NCBI RefSeq assembly: GCF_000217715.1
Contig: NC_015658.1
Span: forward strand, 310,001 to 374,000
Direction: 5' to 3'
DNA length: 64,000 bases
Source of the DNA: Halopiger xanaduensis SH-6
GTDB taxonomy: Archaea; Halobacteriota; Halobacteria; Halobacteriales; Natrialbaceae
A program made the position numbers and the translations under genes. Below are positions 34,647 through 44,259 of this stretch, one piece after another. The notes under the pieces are model-generated. The model was given only the letters and a program-made list of their open reading frames with translations, was not told the DNA's origin and did no database searches. The first letter of the stretch is position 1. Each line of letters begins with the position of its first letter.

Positions 34647-36011
34647 TCAATCGGCCACTTTCGCGCTCGGCCCGACGGCTTCGATCGCCTCGAGAAGGAT
34701 CCCGATCCCCAACTCGATCTCGCGTTCCGTCGAGTCCAGCGGGGGGAGCAGCCGAATCGTCTTCTTGCCGCAGCCCAGCGTCAGCAGGCCGCGCTCGAGC
34801 GCGGCCTTCACGACCGCGTTCCGGCGCTCGGCGGTGTCGAACTCGACGGCCAGCATCAGTCCCTTGCCGCGGACGTCCTCGACGTAGTCGGGGGCGTCGT
34901 CGCGCAGGAGTTCTTTTGCCTGCCGGCCGCGTTCGGTTGCGTTCGCGAGCAGATCGTGCTCCTGGATGGCCTCGAGCGTGAACGTCCCCATCATCGCGCC
35001 GAGGATGTCGCCGCCGCCGAACGTCGAGCCGAGCCGGTTCTTCTCCTCGGGGAAGACCTCGGAGCGGGAGATGGTCGCCCCGACGCGCAGCGCCTTCGCG
35101 CTCGCGATGACGTCGGGCTCGATCGGGTAGTGATCCGAAGCCCAGATCTCGCCGGTGCGGCCGACGCCCGACTGGATCTCGTCGACGACCAGCGGAATAT
35201 CGTACTCGTCGGTGACGGCGGCGACTTCTTCCATGAACGCCTCGCTGGGAAACCGGTAGCCGCCGACGCCCTGAATCGGCTCGAGGGCGAGGAACGTGAT
35301 CTCGTCGGGATCTATGTGGCCGCCCTCGGGTGCGAGCATCGATCGGAGCTGCGAGTCGCCGCCGGCGAAGAAGCCGCAGTCACAACTGTCGGCGTCGCAG
35401 CCCCGATCCGCACAGAACGGCACCGTTTCGGTACCGCTGAGCTGCGGGTAGCGGCGCGTGTAGACGTCCTTCGACTTCGTGATCGAGAGCGTGCCGAGGG
35501 TTCGGCCGTGGAAACTCCCCGAAAAGGCGACCCCGTACGTCGAGGGCGCGCGGTAGTCGTGGGTGATCTTCATCGCGTTCTCCATCGCCTCCGCGCCGGA
35601 GTTCGAGAGGAAGACCGTGTCCATCCCGTACTGGCTCGAGACTTCGGTGAGCGCGTCCATGAGGTGGCTCGATCCCGGGACCGAGGACTCCTCGGGGGTG
35701 GGGCCGGCCCCGAAGTACATGTCCTGGCCGGCGATCTTCATCGGCTCGACGAGGTCGAACGCCTCGAGCTTGTCGGCGAGCTTCGCGTTGTTGTAGCCGA
35801 GCGGCGCCGCGCCGATGTGGCAGGTGAAATCCAGCAGGACGTTCCCGTCGACGTCGGTGACGAACGGGCCGTCGGCCTCGCGGGTAATATCCCAGACGAA
35901 CTCGTGGGAGTACTCGCTGGGCGCCGAGTTCGACTGGTGGAACTCGACCCACCGCTTCGCGTTGGGGCCGGGGAAGGCGCCGACGTCCGGTTCGGCTGCG
36001 TCCCTATTCAT
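34647..36011 (-). CDS. Class III aminotransferase with a cysteine-rich loop
   Basis: This has 454 residues in the acetylornithine/GABA aminotransferase group. SNSGAEAMENAMKIT binds the PLP phosphate, D277 in LVVDEIQSGVGRTG contacts the ring nitrogen, and the Schiff-base lysine is K306 in IASAKALRVGA. Residues 200-212 hold four cysteines (C200, C205, C210, C212) in an inserted loop, unusual for the fold and possibly a metal site. The start at 36011 follows a TATA-like tract near 36035-36042 (leaderless). It lies 136 nt after the BCCT transporter gene on the same strand, which suggests that it deaminates the imported compound. Confidence 0.85.
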   Translation of the reverse strand: MNRDAAEPDVGAFPGPNAKRWVEFHQSNSAPSEYSHEFVWDITREADGPFVTDVDGNVLLDFTCHIGAAPLGYNNAKLADKLEAFDLVEPMKIAGQDMYFGAGPTPEESSVPGSSHLMDALTEVSSQYGMDTVFLSNSGAEAMENAMKITHDYRAPSTYGVAFSGSFHGRTLGTLSITKSKDVYTRRYPQLSGTETVPFCADRGCDADSCDCGFFAGGDSQLRSMLAPEGGHIDPDEITFLALEPIQGVGGYRFPSEAFMEEVAAVTDEYDIPLVVDEIQSGVGRTGEIWASDHYPIEPDVIASAKALRVGATISRSEVFPEEKNRLGSTFGGGDILGAMMGTFTLEAIQEHDLLANATERGRQAKELLRDDAPDYVEDVRGKGLMLAVEFDTAERRNAVVKAALERGLLTLGCGKKTIRLLPPLDSTEREIELGIGILLEAIEAVGPSAKVAD

Positions 36012-36147
36012 ATACAGATTATGTATACGCCATACATTAAAACTTGTTATAGATTGGCGAGGATATCGGCCGGGAACGGCAGTGACGGTTCTGCCGACGG
36101 CGAGCGAGAATGGATGCCAGCCGACGAGGTGGAAGGCCGCGACCGGC

Positions 36148-37794
36148 TCAGTCGTCGTCCGATTCGACGGGACCGCCGGGTCCGGTCGGCGGCGATTCGG
36201 CGTCGCTCGTTCTGCTCGAGCCGATGAGGACGGTCTCGTCCTGTAGGAGCACGCGGCCGTACGACGAGCCGAAGTCCTTGATGAGCGAGAGCATCGCGGC
36301 GAAGCAGACGAAGGCGAACGGTGCACCGGTAATGATAACCGCGTTCTGGAGCGCGCTCGTCCCGCCCTCACCGCCGATGATCATGAGGATCGCCGCGGTC
36401 ATGCCGAGGACCACACCCCAGAAGATCCGATTGATATTCGACGGGTGCGCCTTGCCGCCCGTCGTCATCATCGAGACGGCCAGCGTCGAGGAGTCGGCCG
36501 ACGTGATGAAGAACGTCGTCACGAGAATCATGAACGCGATCATGAACACGGTTCCGAACGGGAACGCTTCGAAGAGGATGAAGCCCGACACTTCCGGCGT
36601 GTTATTGGCGATCACAGTGCTGAAGTCGGCCGTTCCGGTGTGGTGGTACCGGAGGGCAGTCCCGCCGACGAACGTGAACCACGGGATAGTCGCCGCCGAC
36701 GTCGCGCCGATCCCCGTGAACGCGACCTCTCGGACGGTCCGACCCTTCGAGATGCGGGCGATGAACAAGCCAGCGAACGGAGACCACGAGAGCGCCCACG
36801 CCCAGTAGAAGACCGTCCAGGTGTTCATCCAGCCCGTGCCGCCGTCGGAACCAGCACCGGTGTAGAGGCTCATGGACGTGAAGTCGGCGATCATGCCTCC
36901 CAGCGCCTGCGAGCCGAGCAGGAGCAAGAACAGCGTCGGCCCCAGAATGAACGTCGCGAGCATGAGCGTGACGAACAGGATCATATTGAAGTTCGACAAC
37001 CGACGGATCCCTCTATCGACCCCGAGCACCATCGAGATCGTAAACAGGAGCGTCATCGTCGTCACTACGAGGAGTATCCCGGCGTTCCCGAGATTGATAC
37101 CCCACTGATAATTGAGGCCGGCGATGAACTGGCTGCCGATGAAGCCGAGCGACGTCGCCACGCCGCCGATCGTCGCGAAGACGGCGAGGATGTCGACGAC
37201 TTTCGCGACCGGACCGTCAAGGTTCTCAGCGCCAATTATCGGCGTCAACGCCGAGGAGACGCGGAGCGGGACGTCCTCGTAATTGTACGCGAAGTAGCCG
37301 ATCGCGAGTCCCATAATCGTGAATACGGCTAGCTGGGGAAGCGCCCAGTGGAACAGCGTTTGCTGGATCGCGATCGGAACCGCTTCGCTCGTCCCGCCCT
37401 CGACGCCGAACAGCGGCGACGGGTTATCGTAGTAGAACAGCGCCTCGGTGGGTCCCCAGAAGACAACGCCCGCCGCGAATCCCGCGGAGTACAGCATCGC
37501 GAAGTACGACAAGAAGCTGTACTCCGGATCCGAGTCCCCCATCTTGATCTTTCCCCACGGACCGACGATCAAGAATAACAGGAAGAGGACGATCAGGAAG
37601 ACGATCACCAATAGCGCCCAGTTCAGATACGTGACCACCCAGTCGTAGACGGTCCCGATCGTCTCGGTCACCAGACTCTCGTTGGCGAAGAACGCCCCGA
37701 TCACGCCGACGGTAAGCAGCGCACCGAACGCGAAGACGATCGGATCGATCTCCTCGAAGAACGTATCGACCGGCCCCTTCTCGGCGTCGCTCAT
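36148..37794 (-). CDS. BCCT-family compatible-solute transporter
   Basis: This has 548 residues with twelve predicted helices. The family signature in helix 8 is intact (WTVFYWAWALSWSPFAGLFIARI), providing the aromatic box for trimethylammonium or ectoine-like ligands. Helix 3 has GFAAGVVFWGPTEALFYY. The C-terminal tail is short and acidic, lacking the long basic osmosensing tail of BetP. BCCT proteins import glycine betaine, choline, carnitine or ectoine with sodium or protons. Adjacent aminotransferase and amidohydrolase genes favour use of the substrate as nutrient rather than only as osmolyte. Confidence 0.9.
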   Translation of the reverse strand: MSDAEKGPVDTFFEEIDPIVFAFGALLTVGVIGAFFANESLVTETIGTVYDWVVTYLNWALLVIVFLIVLFLLFLIVGPWGKIKMGDSDPEYSFLSYFAMLYSAGFAAGVVFWGPTEALFYYDNPSPLFGVEGGTSEAVPIAIQQTLFHWALPQLAVFTIMGLAIGYFAYNYEDVPLRVSSALTPIIGAENLDGPVAKVVDILAVFATIGGVATSLGFIGSQFIAGLNYQWGINLGNAGILLVVTTMTLLFTISMVLGVDRGIRRLSNFNMILFVTLMLATFILGPTLFLLLLGSQALGGMIADFTSMSLYTGAGSDGGTGWMNTWTVFYWAWALSWSPFAGLFIARISKGRTVREVAFTGIGATSAATIPWFTFVGGTALRYHHTGTADFSTVIANNTPEVSGFILFEAFPFGTVFMIAFMILVTTFFITSADSSTLAVSMMTTGGKAHPSNINRIFWGVVLGMTAAILMIIGGEGGTSALQNAVIITGAPFAFVCFAAMLSLIKDFGSSYGRVLLQDETVLIGSSRTSDAESPPTGPGGPVESDDD

Positions 37795-38179
37795 CCGGTA
37801 TCACCCCGACTCGATCGACCGCTCGCCGGTTGGCCATGACTCCACCTACCGTTTGCCATGATTGGCGATGGCATACCACATCCATTTACGCCGTATACAA
37901 TAAGCGTTTCTCACTCTCGAGTCAAATATACGAATAGCGTTTACCACCTGGTCGGTCAGATATACTGGACTATCGCGCATTACTTGGATGTCTATCCCCC
38001 ATTTACCCAGGAAAGGAAGGCCATACGTTGTATAATCAGTCAAATACCGGCAATAGAAAAGTAGGGTCGAGCCCTCAATAACCGACTATATCGTGAGAGA
38101 AGGTTCGGGAAATACGTTGCTACGAGAAGGGGCTCGAGATCAAAAATACGGAAAGTGAAACCGGGTTCGGTGGCGGCCG
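37795..38179. other. AT-rich intergenic region upstream of the BCCT gene
   Basis: About 385 nt with several TATA-like tracts and short ORFs on both strands (for instance 37846-38043) that lack any protein-like pattern. It probably holds the BCCT promoter and its control sites. No RNA gene was recognised. Confidence 0.35.
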
Positions 38180-38827
38180 TTAGTTCGTCAGTTCCTCGAG
38201 TTTCTCGTCGCGGACTGCGGCACTCTCGGCGACTCGATCGGAAAACTCGTCGACGCGCTCTTTGATCTCCTCGCGGGTGTCTTCGGGCGAGAACGCGTCG
38301 GACATCGTCAGCAGCCGGACGAACGCCCGGAGTTCCTCGTCGGTGAGCTGGGCGAACTCCTCGTTTTCGAGTTTTGCGATGACTTCGTCGACGTCGATCT
38401 GGCCGACCGGGTCGACGTTGAACTCGACGTTAACCATTCGGTAGTTCGACCCTGCAAGGCGTTGTTCGGCCTTGCCGACGCCCTCCGAAAGCATGTCCTT
38501 GAACGGCGTGTGATAACCCATCGTTCCCAGGTGGAGGAAGGCCAGCATGTCGGTGATCCCCTGCGTGTAGGCGTCGCGATCCTCGTCGTCGGGATCGAAC
38601 ACCGTCTCGCGGTCGCGTTCCTCCATGTACTCGAACAGAATGCTGAAATCGAGAATCGCGTTTCGAACCCGCCGCCGGATGCGGTTGCGCTTTTGTTTCT
38701 TCGAGTGGTCCTTGTAATCGGTCTTCCGCCCGAGCAAGAAGTCGCGGTCGGACGGTGTGAGAATGCCGCGCGGCCGATCCGAATCCGCCGCCGTCTGCAG
38801 CGACGCCGGAACGTCGTCCTGACTCAT
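38180..38827 (-). CDS. Conserved haloarchaeal protein of unknown function
   Basis: This has 215 residues. GILTPSDRDFLLGRKTDYKD is followed by a very basic patch (KKQKRNRIRRRVRNAI), suggesting nucleic acid contact, then DFSILFEYMEERDRE and a helical acidic second half ending with a coiled-coil-like tail. The basic block in an otherwise acidic proteome is notable. The pattern recalls conserved haloarchaeal proteins seen in several genera, but no function is known to me. The start was placed at MSQDDVPAS, three codons after an alternative Met. Confidence 0.65.
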   Translation of the reverse strand: MSQDDVPASLQTAADSDRPRGILTPSDRDFLLGRKTDYKDHSKKQKRNRIRRRVRNAILDFSILFEYMEERDRETVFDPDDEDRDAYTQGITDMLAFLHLGTMGYHTPFKDMLSEGVGKAEQRLAGSNYRMVNVEFNVDPVGQIDVDEVIAKLENEEFAQLTDEELRAFVRLLTMSDAFSPEDTREEIKERVDEFSDRVAESAAVRDEKLEELTN

Positions 38828-38948
38828 ACCACACACACAGGTGGCTCGCGAATTAACGTTTCTGTTCTACAGGATTTGATTCGGTAATGACATCCGCTTG
38901 CCGGAAGCAACGAAGATCACGGACGGAGGATTGTTGAAGTGGAAGCGG

Positions 38949-40229
38949 TCAGACTGGCCGCTGGGAGAGCTCGACCGCAGTTTCGGTGAGGACGTCGACG
39001 CCGATCTCGAGACTCTGCTCGTCGATGTCGAACGTCGGCGTGTGGTGGTTCGTCGGATGGTCCGTTCCGACGAGGAGATACGAGGCGAGACCGCCGCTGT
39101 CCTGGACGCGGTTCATCAGGTAGGTAACGTCCTCGCTGACGCCGAACTCCGTCGTCGGCACGACGCGCTCGACGCCGGCGACGCCCCGAGCCGTTCGTTC
39201 GATGAGATCGCGCAGCGCCGGGTGGCTGTCCGCCCGGGGCGACTCGCTGGTAACTCGCAGCGTGACGTCGCAGTCGTGCATCTCCGCCGCGGCGTAGCAG
39301 ACGCGCTCGAGTTCCGTCCGCATGTACTCCATGAGGCCGGTCGTCTCGCCGCGGACTTCCGCCTCCATCGTGATTTCCTCCGCGATGACGTTGCTCGCGG
39401 TGCCGCCTTCGATGTAGCCGACGTTGACGCGGGTCATCCCGTCGCTGTGGCGGGGAATCCCGTAGGCGTTCTGGATCGCCGTCGCGGCGGCTTGCATCGC
39501 GTTCCCTCCCTCGTTCGGCGCTTTTCCGGCGTGTGCGCTGGCGCCCTCGAACGTCGCCGTCAAGTGAGCCATCGCCAGCGGCTTCTCGACGCCGGCGACG
39601 ATCTCACCCGTCGGGTGATCGAGGCCGACGTGCAACGCGAGCAGGTAATCGACGTCGTCGAGGTAGCCGCCCTCGGCCATGGCCTTCCCGCCGCCGGAAA
39701 TCTCCTCGGCGGGCTGGAAGAACACCTTCAGCGTCCCCGAAAAGTCGCTCTCCTGAATCGCCTCGATCGTCCCGAGCGCCATCGCGATGTGGGCGTCGTG
39801 GCCGCAGGCGTGCATGTAGCCGTCGTGTTCCGAGCGAAAGCCCTCCGCGACCGGCCGATGATCGTCGGCCGTCGACTCCGCCATCGAGATCGCGTCGAGA
39901 TCGACTCGCAGCCCCACGGTCGGTCCGTCGCCCCGGTCGACGACCGCGACGATTCCCGTGTAGCCGCCGGCCATCCGTTCGAGAATATCCTCGCTGACGC
40001 CGGCCTCGCGAGCCCGCTCGAGCCACGGCTCGAGTTCGTCCTCGTCGGGGACGGCCATCCGCGCGTCGGTCGCCATCGCCTCCCGGCCGACGGCGATTTT
40101 GTCGACCGCGAGCCGCTCGAGCTCCTCGACGACGCGAGCCGTCGTTTTGAACTCCCGCCACCCCGGTTCGGGATGACGGTGAAACGCGCGTCGTAATTCG
40201 CGCAACCTGTTTCGGACCTTGTATGCCAT
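38949..40229 (-). CDS. AbgA-like M20 amidohydrolase (second copy)
   Basis: This has 426 residues. It is a paralogue of the protein at 29955 with the same AbgA-type insertion (MAVPDEDELEPWLERARE, GGYTGIVAVVDRG) and metal motifs (MHACGHDAHIAMA, FFQPAEEISGGG, GASAHAGKAPNEGGNAMQA, NHHTPTFDIDE). It lies downstream of an EctB/DoeD-like aminotransferase and RidA on the same strand (gap to RidA 138 nt). An attractive guess is deacylation of N-acetyl-diaminobutyrate, the product of ectoine hydrolase, in place of the unrelated DoeB. The sequence alone does not prove this. Confidence 0.87.
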   Translation of the reverse strand: MAYKVRNRLRELRRAFHRHPEPGWREFKTTARVVEELERLAVDKIAVGREAMATDARMAVPDEDELEPWLERAREAGVSEDILERMAGGYTGIVAVVDRGDGPTVGLRVDLDAISMAESTADDHRPVAEGFRSEHDGYMHACGHDAHIAMALGTIEAIQESDFSGTLKVFFQPAEEISGGGKAMAEGGYLDDVDYLLALHVGLDHPTGEIVAGVEKPLAMAHLTATFEGASAHAGKAPNEGGNAMQAAATAIQNAYGIPRHSDGMTRVNVGYIEGGTASNVIAEEITMEAEVRGETTGLMEYMRTELERVCYAAAEMHDCDVTLRVTSESPRADSHPALRDLIERTARGVAGVERVVPTTEFGVSEDVTYLMNRVQDSGGLASYLLVGTDHPTNHHTPTFDIDEQSLEIGVDVLTETAVELSQRPV

Positions 40230-40367
40230 TGTCTCCCAAACGTACCAGCGGGATCTACTTAACGATACTCGATAATCGTATCCAGGCTACGAATGTTCAG
40301 TACGGACCGCTCGTCGATTCGAAATTCGGTCAGCTGTCCGGAGGTTGGCCGTCGAACCGACCGGCGG

Positions 40368-40757
40368 CTAGCCCAGGTACGCCGTCGCGTCCATCTCCAC
40401 GCGGACGTCCTCAGGTAGTCGCGAGACCTCGACGCAGACGCGGGCCGGCGGTTTGTCCCCGAACTGTTCCCCGTAGGCCTCGTTCACCCGTTCGTAGTCC
40501 TCGAGGTCGGTCAGGTAGACCGTGACTTTGACGACGTCCGCGAGGCCGTCGCCGCCGGCTTCGTCGACCACCGCGGCGATGTTCTCGAGGATGCGCTTGG
40601 TCTGGACCTCAATGTCGCCGTCGACGGATTCGCCAGTGTCAGGATCGACGGGGCCGTAGCCGGAGACGTACAGGGTGTCGCCGGCGCGGACGCCCTGCGA
40701 GTAGGGGTTGTCGTTGCTCGGTGCGCCGTCGGTTTCGATCGGGTCGGTGTCTGCCAT
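40368..40757 (-). CDS. RidA-family enamine/imine deaminase
   Basis: This has 129 residues. The fold markers are NPYSQGVRAGDTLYVSGYGP and DVVKVTVYLTDLEDYERVN, with the conserved arginine in PPARVCVEVSRLPEDVRVEMD. RidA proteins hydrolyse reactive imines released by PLP enzymes to 2-oxoacids and ammonia. The gene sits 22 nt after the aminotransferase gene, which suits that job. Confidence 0.9.
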   Translation of the reverse strand: MADTDPIETDGAPSNDNPYSQGVRAGDTLYVSGYGPVDPDTGESVDGDIEVQTKRILENIAAVVDEAGGDGLADVVKVTVYLTDLEDYERVNEAYGEQFGDKPPARVCVEVSRLPEDVRVEMDATAYLG

Positions 40758-40779
40758 AGCTGGGGCTCGAGTGGCGACG

Positions 40780-42162
40780 TCAGGCGGCTCGCTTTGCCTC
40801 CGCGATCTCGTGTTCGATCGCCTCGACGACGACGTCCAGCGCCGTCTCCGCCAGATCGTAGGTGAGCACGAGGGGCGGAAGGAATCGGAGCACGTTTCCG
40901 TGGCGGCCGGCCGTCCAGACGAGGACGCCGCGCTCGAAGCAGTACTGCTGGATCGCGTCGACGACGTCGCCGTCCGGCCGGCCGTCCGCGTCGACGAACT
41001 CGGCCCCGATGAACAGTCCCTTGCCGCGGATGTCGGCCAGCCGTTCCGTGCCGTCGGCGGCCTCGCGGAGTCGACCCTGAATGTACTCGCCGAGTTCGCG
41101 GGCGTGGGCGAGCAGGTCGTGCTCCTGTATGTACTCGATTGCACGGGTCCCGGCGCGCATGCCGACGACGTGGCCGCGGTAGGTCCCGGCGTGGTCGCCC
41201 GACCCCCACGTGTCGAGTTCCTCCCTGTACATCGTCGCCGAGAGCGGGAAGCCGACGCCGCCGAGCGCCTTCGCGGAGGTCATCGCGTCGGGCGCGACGC
41301 CCGCCCAGTCGCTGGCCCACCACTCGCCGGTCCGGCCGAGGCCGCTCTGGATTTCGTCGAAAACGAGCACGACGTCGTTGTCGTCCGCGATATCGCGCAA
41401 CCCTTGCAGGAATCCCTCTGGCGGCGTGACGATCCCGCCCTCGCCCTGGATGGGCTCGACGATGATCCCCGCCAGATTCGCCAGCCCGCCGTAGGGATCC
41501 TCGACGATCGCCTGGACCTCCTCTAAGGCGTGATCGACCGCCTCTTGGGGCGTCTTGTCCTGGCGGAAAGGATGCGGATACGGCGCGTGGACGACGTCCG
41601 AGAGCAGGGGCGTGTAGTGGCCCTTGAACTTCTTGTTCGACGTGACGCTCATCGCGCCGGTCGTCGCGCCGTGGTAGGCGCCGCGAAAGGCGATGAGGCC
41701 GTCACCGCCGGTGTTGTACTTGGCCAGCTTGATCGAGGCTTCGATCGCGTCACTGCCCGTCGGGCCGCCGAAGACGACGCGGTTGTTGCCCTGCAGTCCG
41801 TCCGGCGCGATCTCGTCCAACTTCTCGATCAACTCGAGTCGCGCTTCGGTCGGGAAGTCGACGGTGTGGACGAACTTGTCGGCCTGCTCGTGAACGGCCT
41901 CTAACACGTAGGGGTTCGCGTGGCCGACGTTGAGGACGCCGATCCCCGCGAAAAGGTCGATGTACGTGTTGCCGTCGGCGTCGCGCACCGTCGCCCCCTT
42001 TCCCTCCTCGAACGCGATCGGGATGTCGTTCGGGTACGCGACTGCGCTGCTGTCGATCTCCTCCTGTTTCTCGAGCAGCGACCGGGTCTTCGGCCCAGGA
42101 ACGGAGTCGACGTTCGGTGCCTCGTCGAAGTGGAGTTCGTCGATCGGCGGTCCTGCCGTCAT
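40780..42162 (-). CDS. Class III aminotransferase, diaminobutyrate transaminase-like
   Basis: This has 460 residues. [20 protein letters not shown] (131-150 region) with GPTGSDA is typical of EctB/DoeD-type L-2,4-diaminobutyrate transaminases and a few GABA transaminases. D269 in [16 protein letters not shown] and the PLP lysine K298 in TSAKALGG are present. It would convert diaminobutyrate and 2-oxoglutarate to aspartate semialdehyde and glutamate. TTATTAATA at about 42185-42195 is a TATA-like tract at leaderless spacing. First gene of a probable operon with RidA and the second AbgA-like hydrolase. Confidence 0.85.
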   Translation of the reverse strand: MTAGPPIDELHFDEAPNVDSVPGPKTRSLLEKQEEIDSSAVAYPNDIPIAFEEGKGATVRDADGNTYIDLFAGIGVLNVGHANPYVLEAVHEQADKFVHTVDFPTEARLELIEKLDEIAPDGLQGNNRVVFGGPTGSDAIEASIKLAKYNTGGDGLIAFRGAYHGATTGAMSVTSNKKFKGHYTPLLSDVVHAPYPHPFRQDKTPQEAVDHALEEVQAIVEDPYGGLANLAGIIVEPIQGEGGIVTPPEGFLQGLRDIADDNDVVLVFDEIQSGLGRTGEWWASDWAGVAPDAMTSAKALGGVGFPLSATMYREELDTWGSGDHAGTYRGHVVGMRAGTRAIEYIQEHDLLAHARELGEYIQGRLREAADGTERLADIRGKGLFIGAEFVDADGRPDGDVVDAIQQYCFERGVLVWTAGRHGNVLRFLPPLVLTYDLAETALDVVVEAIEHEIAEAKRAA

Positions 42163-42475
42163 ACGTCACTCCAAGTGAAACAGGTATTAATAATTTGTCC
42201 ACACTAACCATACAGACCGTCTACAGATACCGGTTACAAATAGGAGAATCACGTGAAATATAGATGATAGAGTTAGCAGACATATTTCATACATGTATGA
42301 TCTCATTGACTCCTATTTGATTCCCTATAGTGGATTTATAGCGCCATAGATACTCTACTGACCCGTATTTCTCATAGCTATCTCGATCCCAATCTAATTT
42401 TAAATTAGACATGTTTGAATTCCGTCTCAATCGCCGATGGACAAAGCCTAATAGCGGTCCCGGAAATGACGACGT
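42163..42475. promoter_or_regulatory. AT-rich divergent promoter region
   Basis: A 313-nt gap between the divergent aminotransferase and AOR genes. It contains a TATA-like tract for each side (about 42185-42195 minus, about 42444-42454 plus) and a long AT-rich middle. No clear palindrome was recognised. Shared control of the two sides would fit a common pathway. Confidence 0.4.
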
Positions 42476-44146
42476 ATGCTACACAGTCGCGGGCCCTTAC
42501 TGACGATCGACGTGGGGGCGGAGACGACGGACGAAACGGATATCGAATCGGTCCACCGGGAGTACATCGGCGGCCGCGGCGTCGCGACGCGGCTCGCCCA
42601 CGAACGGATTCCGTTCGACGTCGGGCCGTTCGCCCCGGACAACCGACTGTTCTTCACCACCGGCCCGATGCAGGCCTCGAGAATGAGCTTCACGGGGCGG
42701 ATGAACTGCACCGGCGTCTCGCCGCTGACCGACGGGCTCCTCTCGAGCAACGCCGGCGGCTTCATGTCCCGAAACTTCGCCGCCACCGGCTACGGCGCCG
42801 TCGAGATCGCGGGTGCGAGCGACGAGCTGGTCGTCGTCCACGTCCGCGACGACGGCGTCAGGTTCGAGTCCGTCCCGGACCTCGAGGACGCGACCGTTCC
42901 CGAGACGGTTGCGTATCTCGAGGACGAACGCGGGATCACGGCGGATCAGACCGCCGTCATCGGGCCGGCCGGCGAACGCGAAGTTCGGTTCGCGTCGATT
43001 ATGACCTCCGAGGAGCGGGCGTTCGGCCGCGGCGGACTGGGCGCGGTGCTCGGTTCGAAGAACGTCAAGGCGATCACCTTCGACGGCGATTCCGCCCCCG
43101 ACATCGAGATTCCCGCGACGCAAAACGAGATCCACAGCGAAGCGGCGACCGACGATAACATCATGAAGCGCCAGGGGACCGTCGCGGTGATGGACCTGGC
43201 GAACGAGATCGAGGGCCTGCCGTCGTACTACTTCTCCGAGCGGCAGTTCGAGGGTGTCGAGGGGATCAACGGCGCGGCCGTCGAGGAGAAGAAGTACAAG
43301 AAAGGTACCTGCTCCGCCTGCGCCTTCGCCTGTAAGCTTCCGACCAAAGACGACGAACGCGGCGTCGAAACCGAAGGGCCGGAGTTCGAGGTCGCGATGG
43401 CCTTCGGCTCCAACTCCGGCGTCGACGACATCGTCGACGTGATGAAGTCGAACGAACTCTGCGATCGGTACGGTCTCGACGCGATCTCCGCCGGGAACAC
43501 CGTCGCGGCGTACCTCGCCGCCGAGGACGAGTTCGGCAACGACGACCTGATCCACGAGCTCGTCGAACGGATCGCGTTCCGGGACGGCGTCGGCGACACC
43601 CTCGCGGAGGGGATCGACCGCGCCCACGAGGAACTCGGCGTCGACAACTGGACGGTCAAGGGGATGGACTTCGCCGCCCACGAGGGGCGCGTCCTTCACG
43701 GTCAGGGCCTCTCTTACGCGGTCGCCAACCGCGGCGCCGACCACATGTACTCGGTCTTCTACTCGGTCGAATACCCGCTCGTCCCCGACGAGCAGGCCCT
43801 CGACCCGACCGGCACCGTCGGCAAGGCCGACCGACTCGTCCAACGGGAGAACCTGATGGCGCTCAACGACTCCGGCGTCGTCTGCAAGTTCTCGCGGGAC
43901 TACATGAATCCCGACCGGTACGAGAGCCTGTTCAGCGCCGACTTCGAGGAGTTGCTCGCGGTCGGCGATCGGGTCGTCACGCTCGAGCGTCACTTCAACA
44001 ACCAGCGCGGGTTCGACGCGTCGGACGACGACCTGCCCTACGAAATCCCCGATTTCGAGCGGGCGCTCGAGGAGTACTACGACGCTCGCGGCTGGGAGGA
44101 CGGCGTCGTTCCCGACGACGCAGTTCCTGCGGGCGTCTCCGTGTAA
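42476..44146 (+). CDS. Aldehyde:ferredoxin oxidoreductase family tungstoenzyme
   Basis: This has 556 residues. The N-terminal domain binds the tungsten-pterin (IGGRGVATRLAHE, GRMNCTGVSPLTDGLLSSN) and the region FGRGGLGAVLGSKNVKAI is diagnostic for AOR enzymes. The 4Fe-4S ligands are the three cysteines of GTCSACAFACKLP plus a late cysteine in NDSGVVCKFSRD. It oxidises an aldehyde to the carboxylate with ferredoxin. Next to transaminases, a semialdehyde is a likely substrate. It is followed by a regulator gene on the same strand, 113 nt away. Confidence 0.9.
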   Translation: MLHSRGPLLTIDVGAETTDETDIESVHREYIGGRGVATRLAHERIPFDVGPFAPDNRLFFTTGPMQASRMSFTGRMNCTGVSPLTDGLLSSNAGGFMSRNFAATGYGAVEIAGASDELVVVHVRDDGVRFESVPDLEDATVPETVAYLEDERGITADQTAVIGPAGEREVRFASIMTSEERAFGRGGLGAVLGSKNVKAITFDGDSAPDIEIPATQNEIHSEAATDDNIMKRQGTVAVMDLANEIEGLPSYYFSERQFEGVEGINGAAVEEKKYKKGTCSACAFACKLPTKDDERGVETEGPEFEVAMAFGSNSGVDDIVDVMKSNELCDRYGLDAISAGNTVAAYLAAEDEFGNDDLIHELVERIAFRDGVGDTLAEGIDRAHEELGVDNWTVKGMDFAAHEGRVLHGQGLSYAVANRGADHMYSVFYSVEYPLVPDEQALDPTGTVGKADRLVQRENLMALNDSGVVCKFSRDYMNPDRYESLFSADFEELLAVGDRVVTLERHFNNQRGFDASDDDLPYEIPDFERALEEYYDARGWEDGVVPDDAVPAGVSV

Positions 44147-44259
44147 CCGACGAGATCGACTCCGGGCCGGACCGTGTCCGGTAGGGAAACCGATGCCAGG
44201 GATCGAACCGAAACCAGTCGGTCGACAGGCTTTACCACCTGGTTAACTAGACCACGCCT

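Noticed and set aside
37846-38064. Short overlapping ORFs on both strands before the BCCT gene
   Set aside because: Their residues are not protein-like and the DNA has the AT-rich look of a control region.
29955-40229. Tandem duplication of the AbgA-like genes
   Set aside because: The two copies are on opposite strands and 9 kb apart, with clear divergence, so a recent duplication is unlikely.
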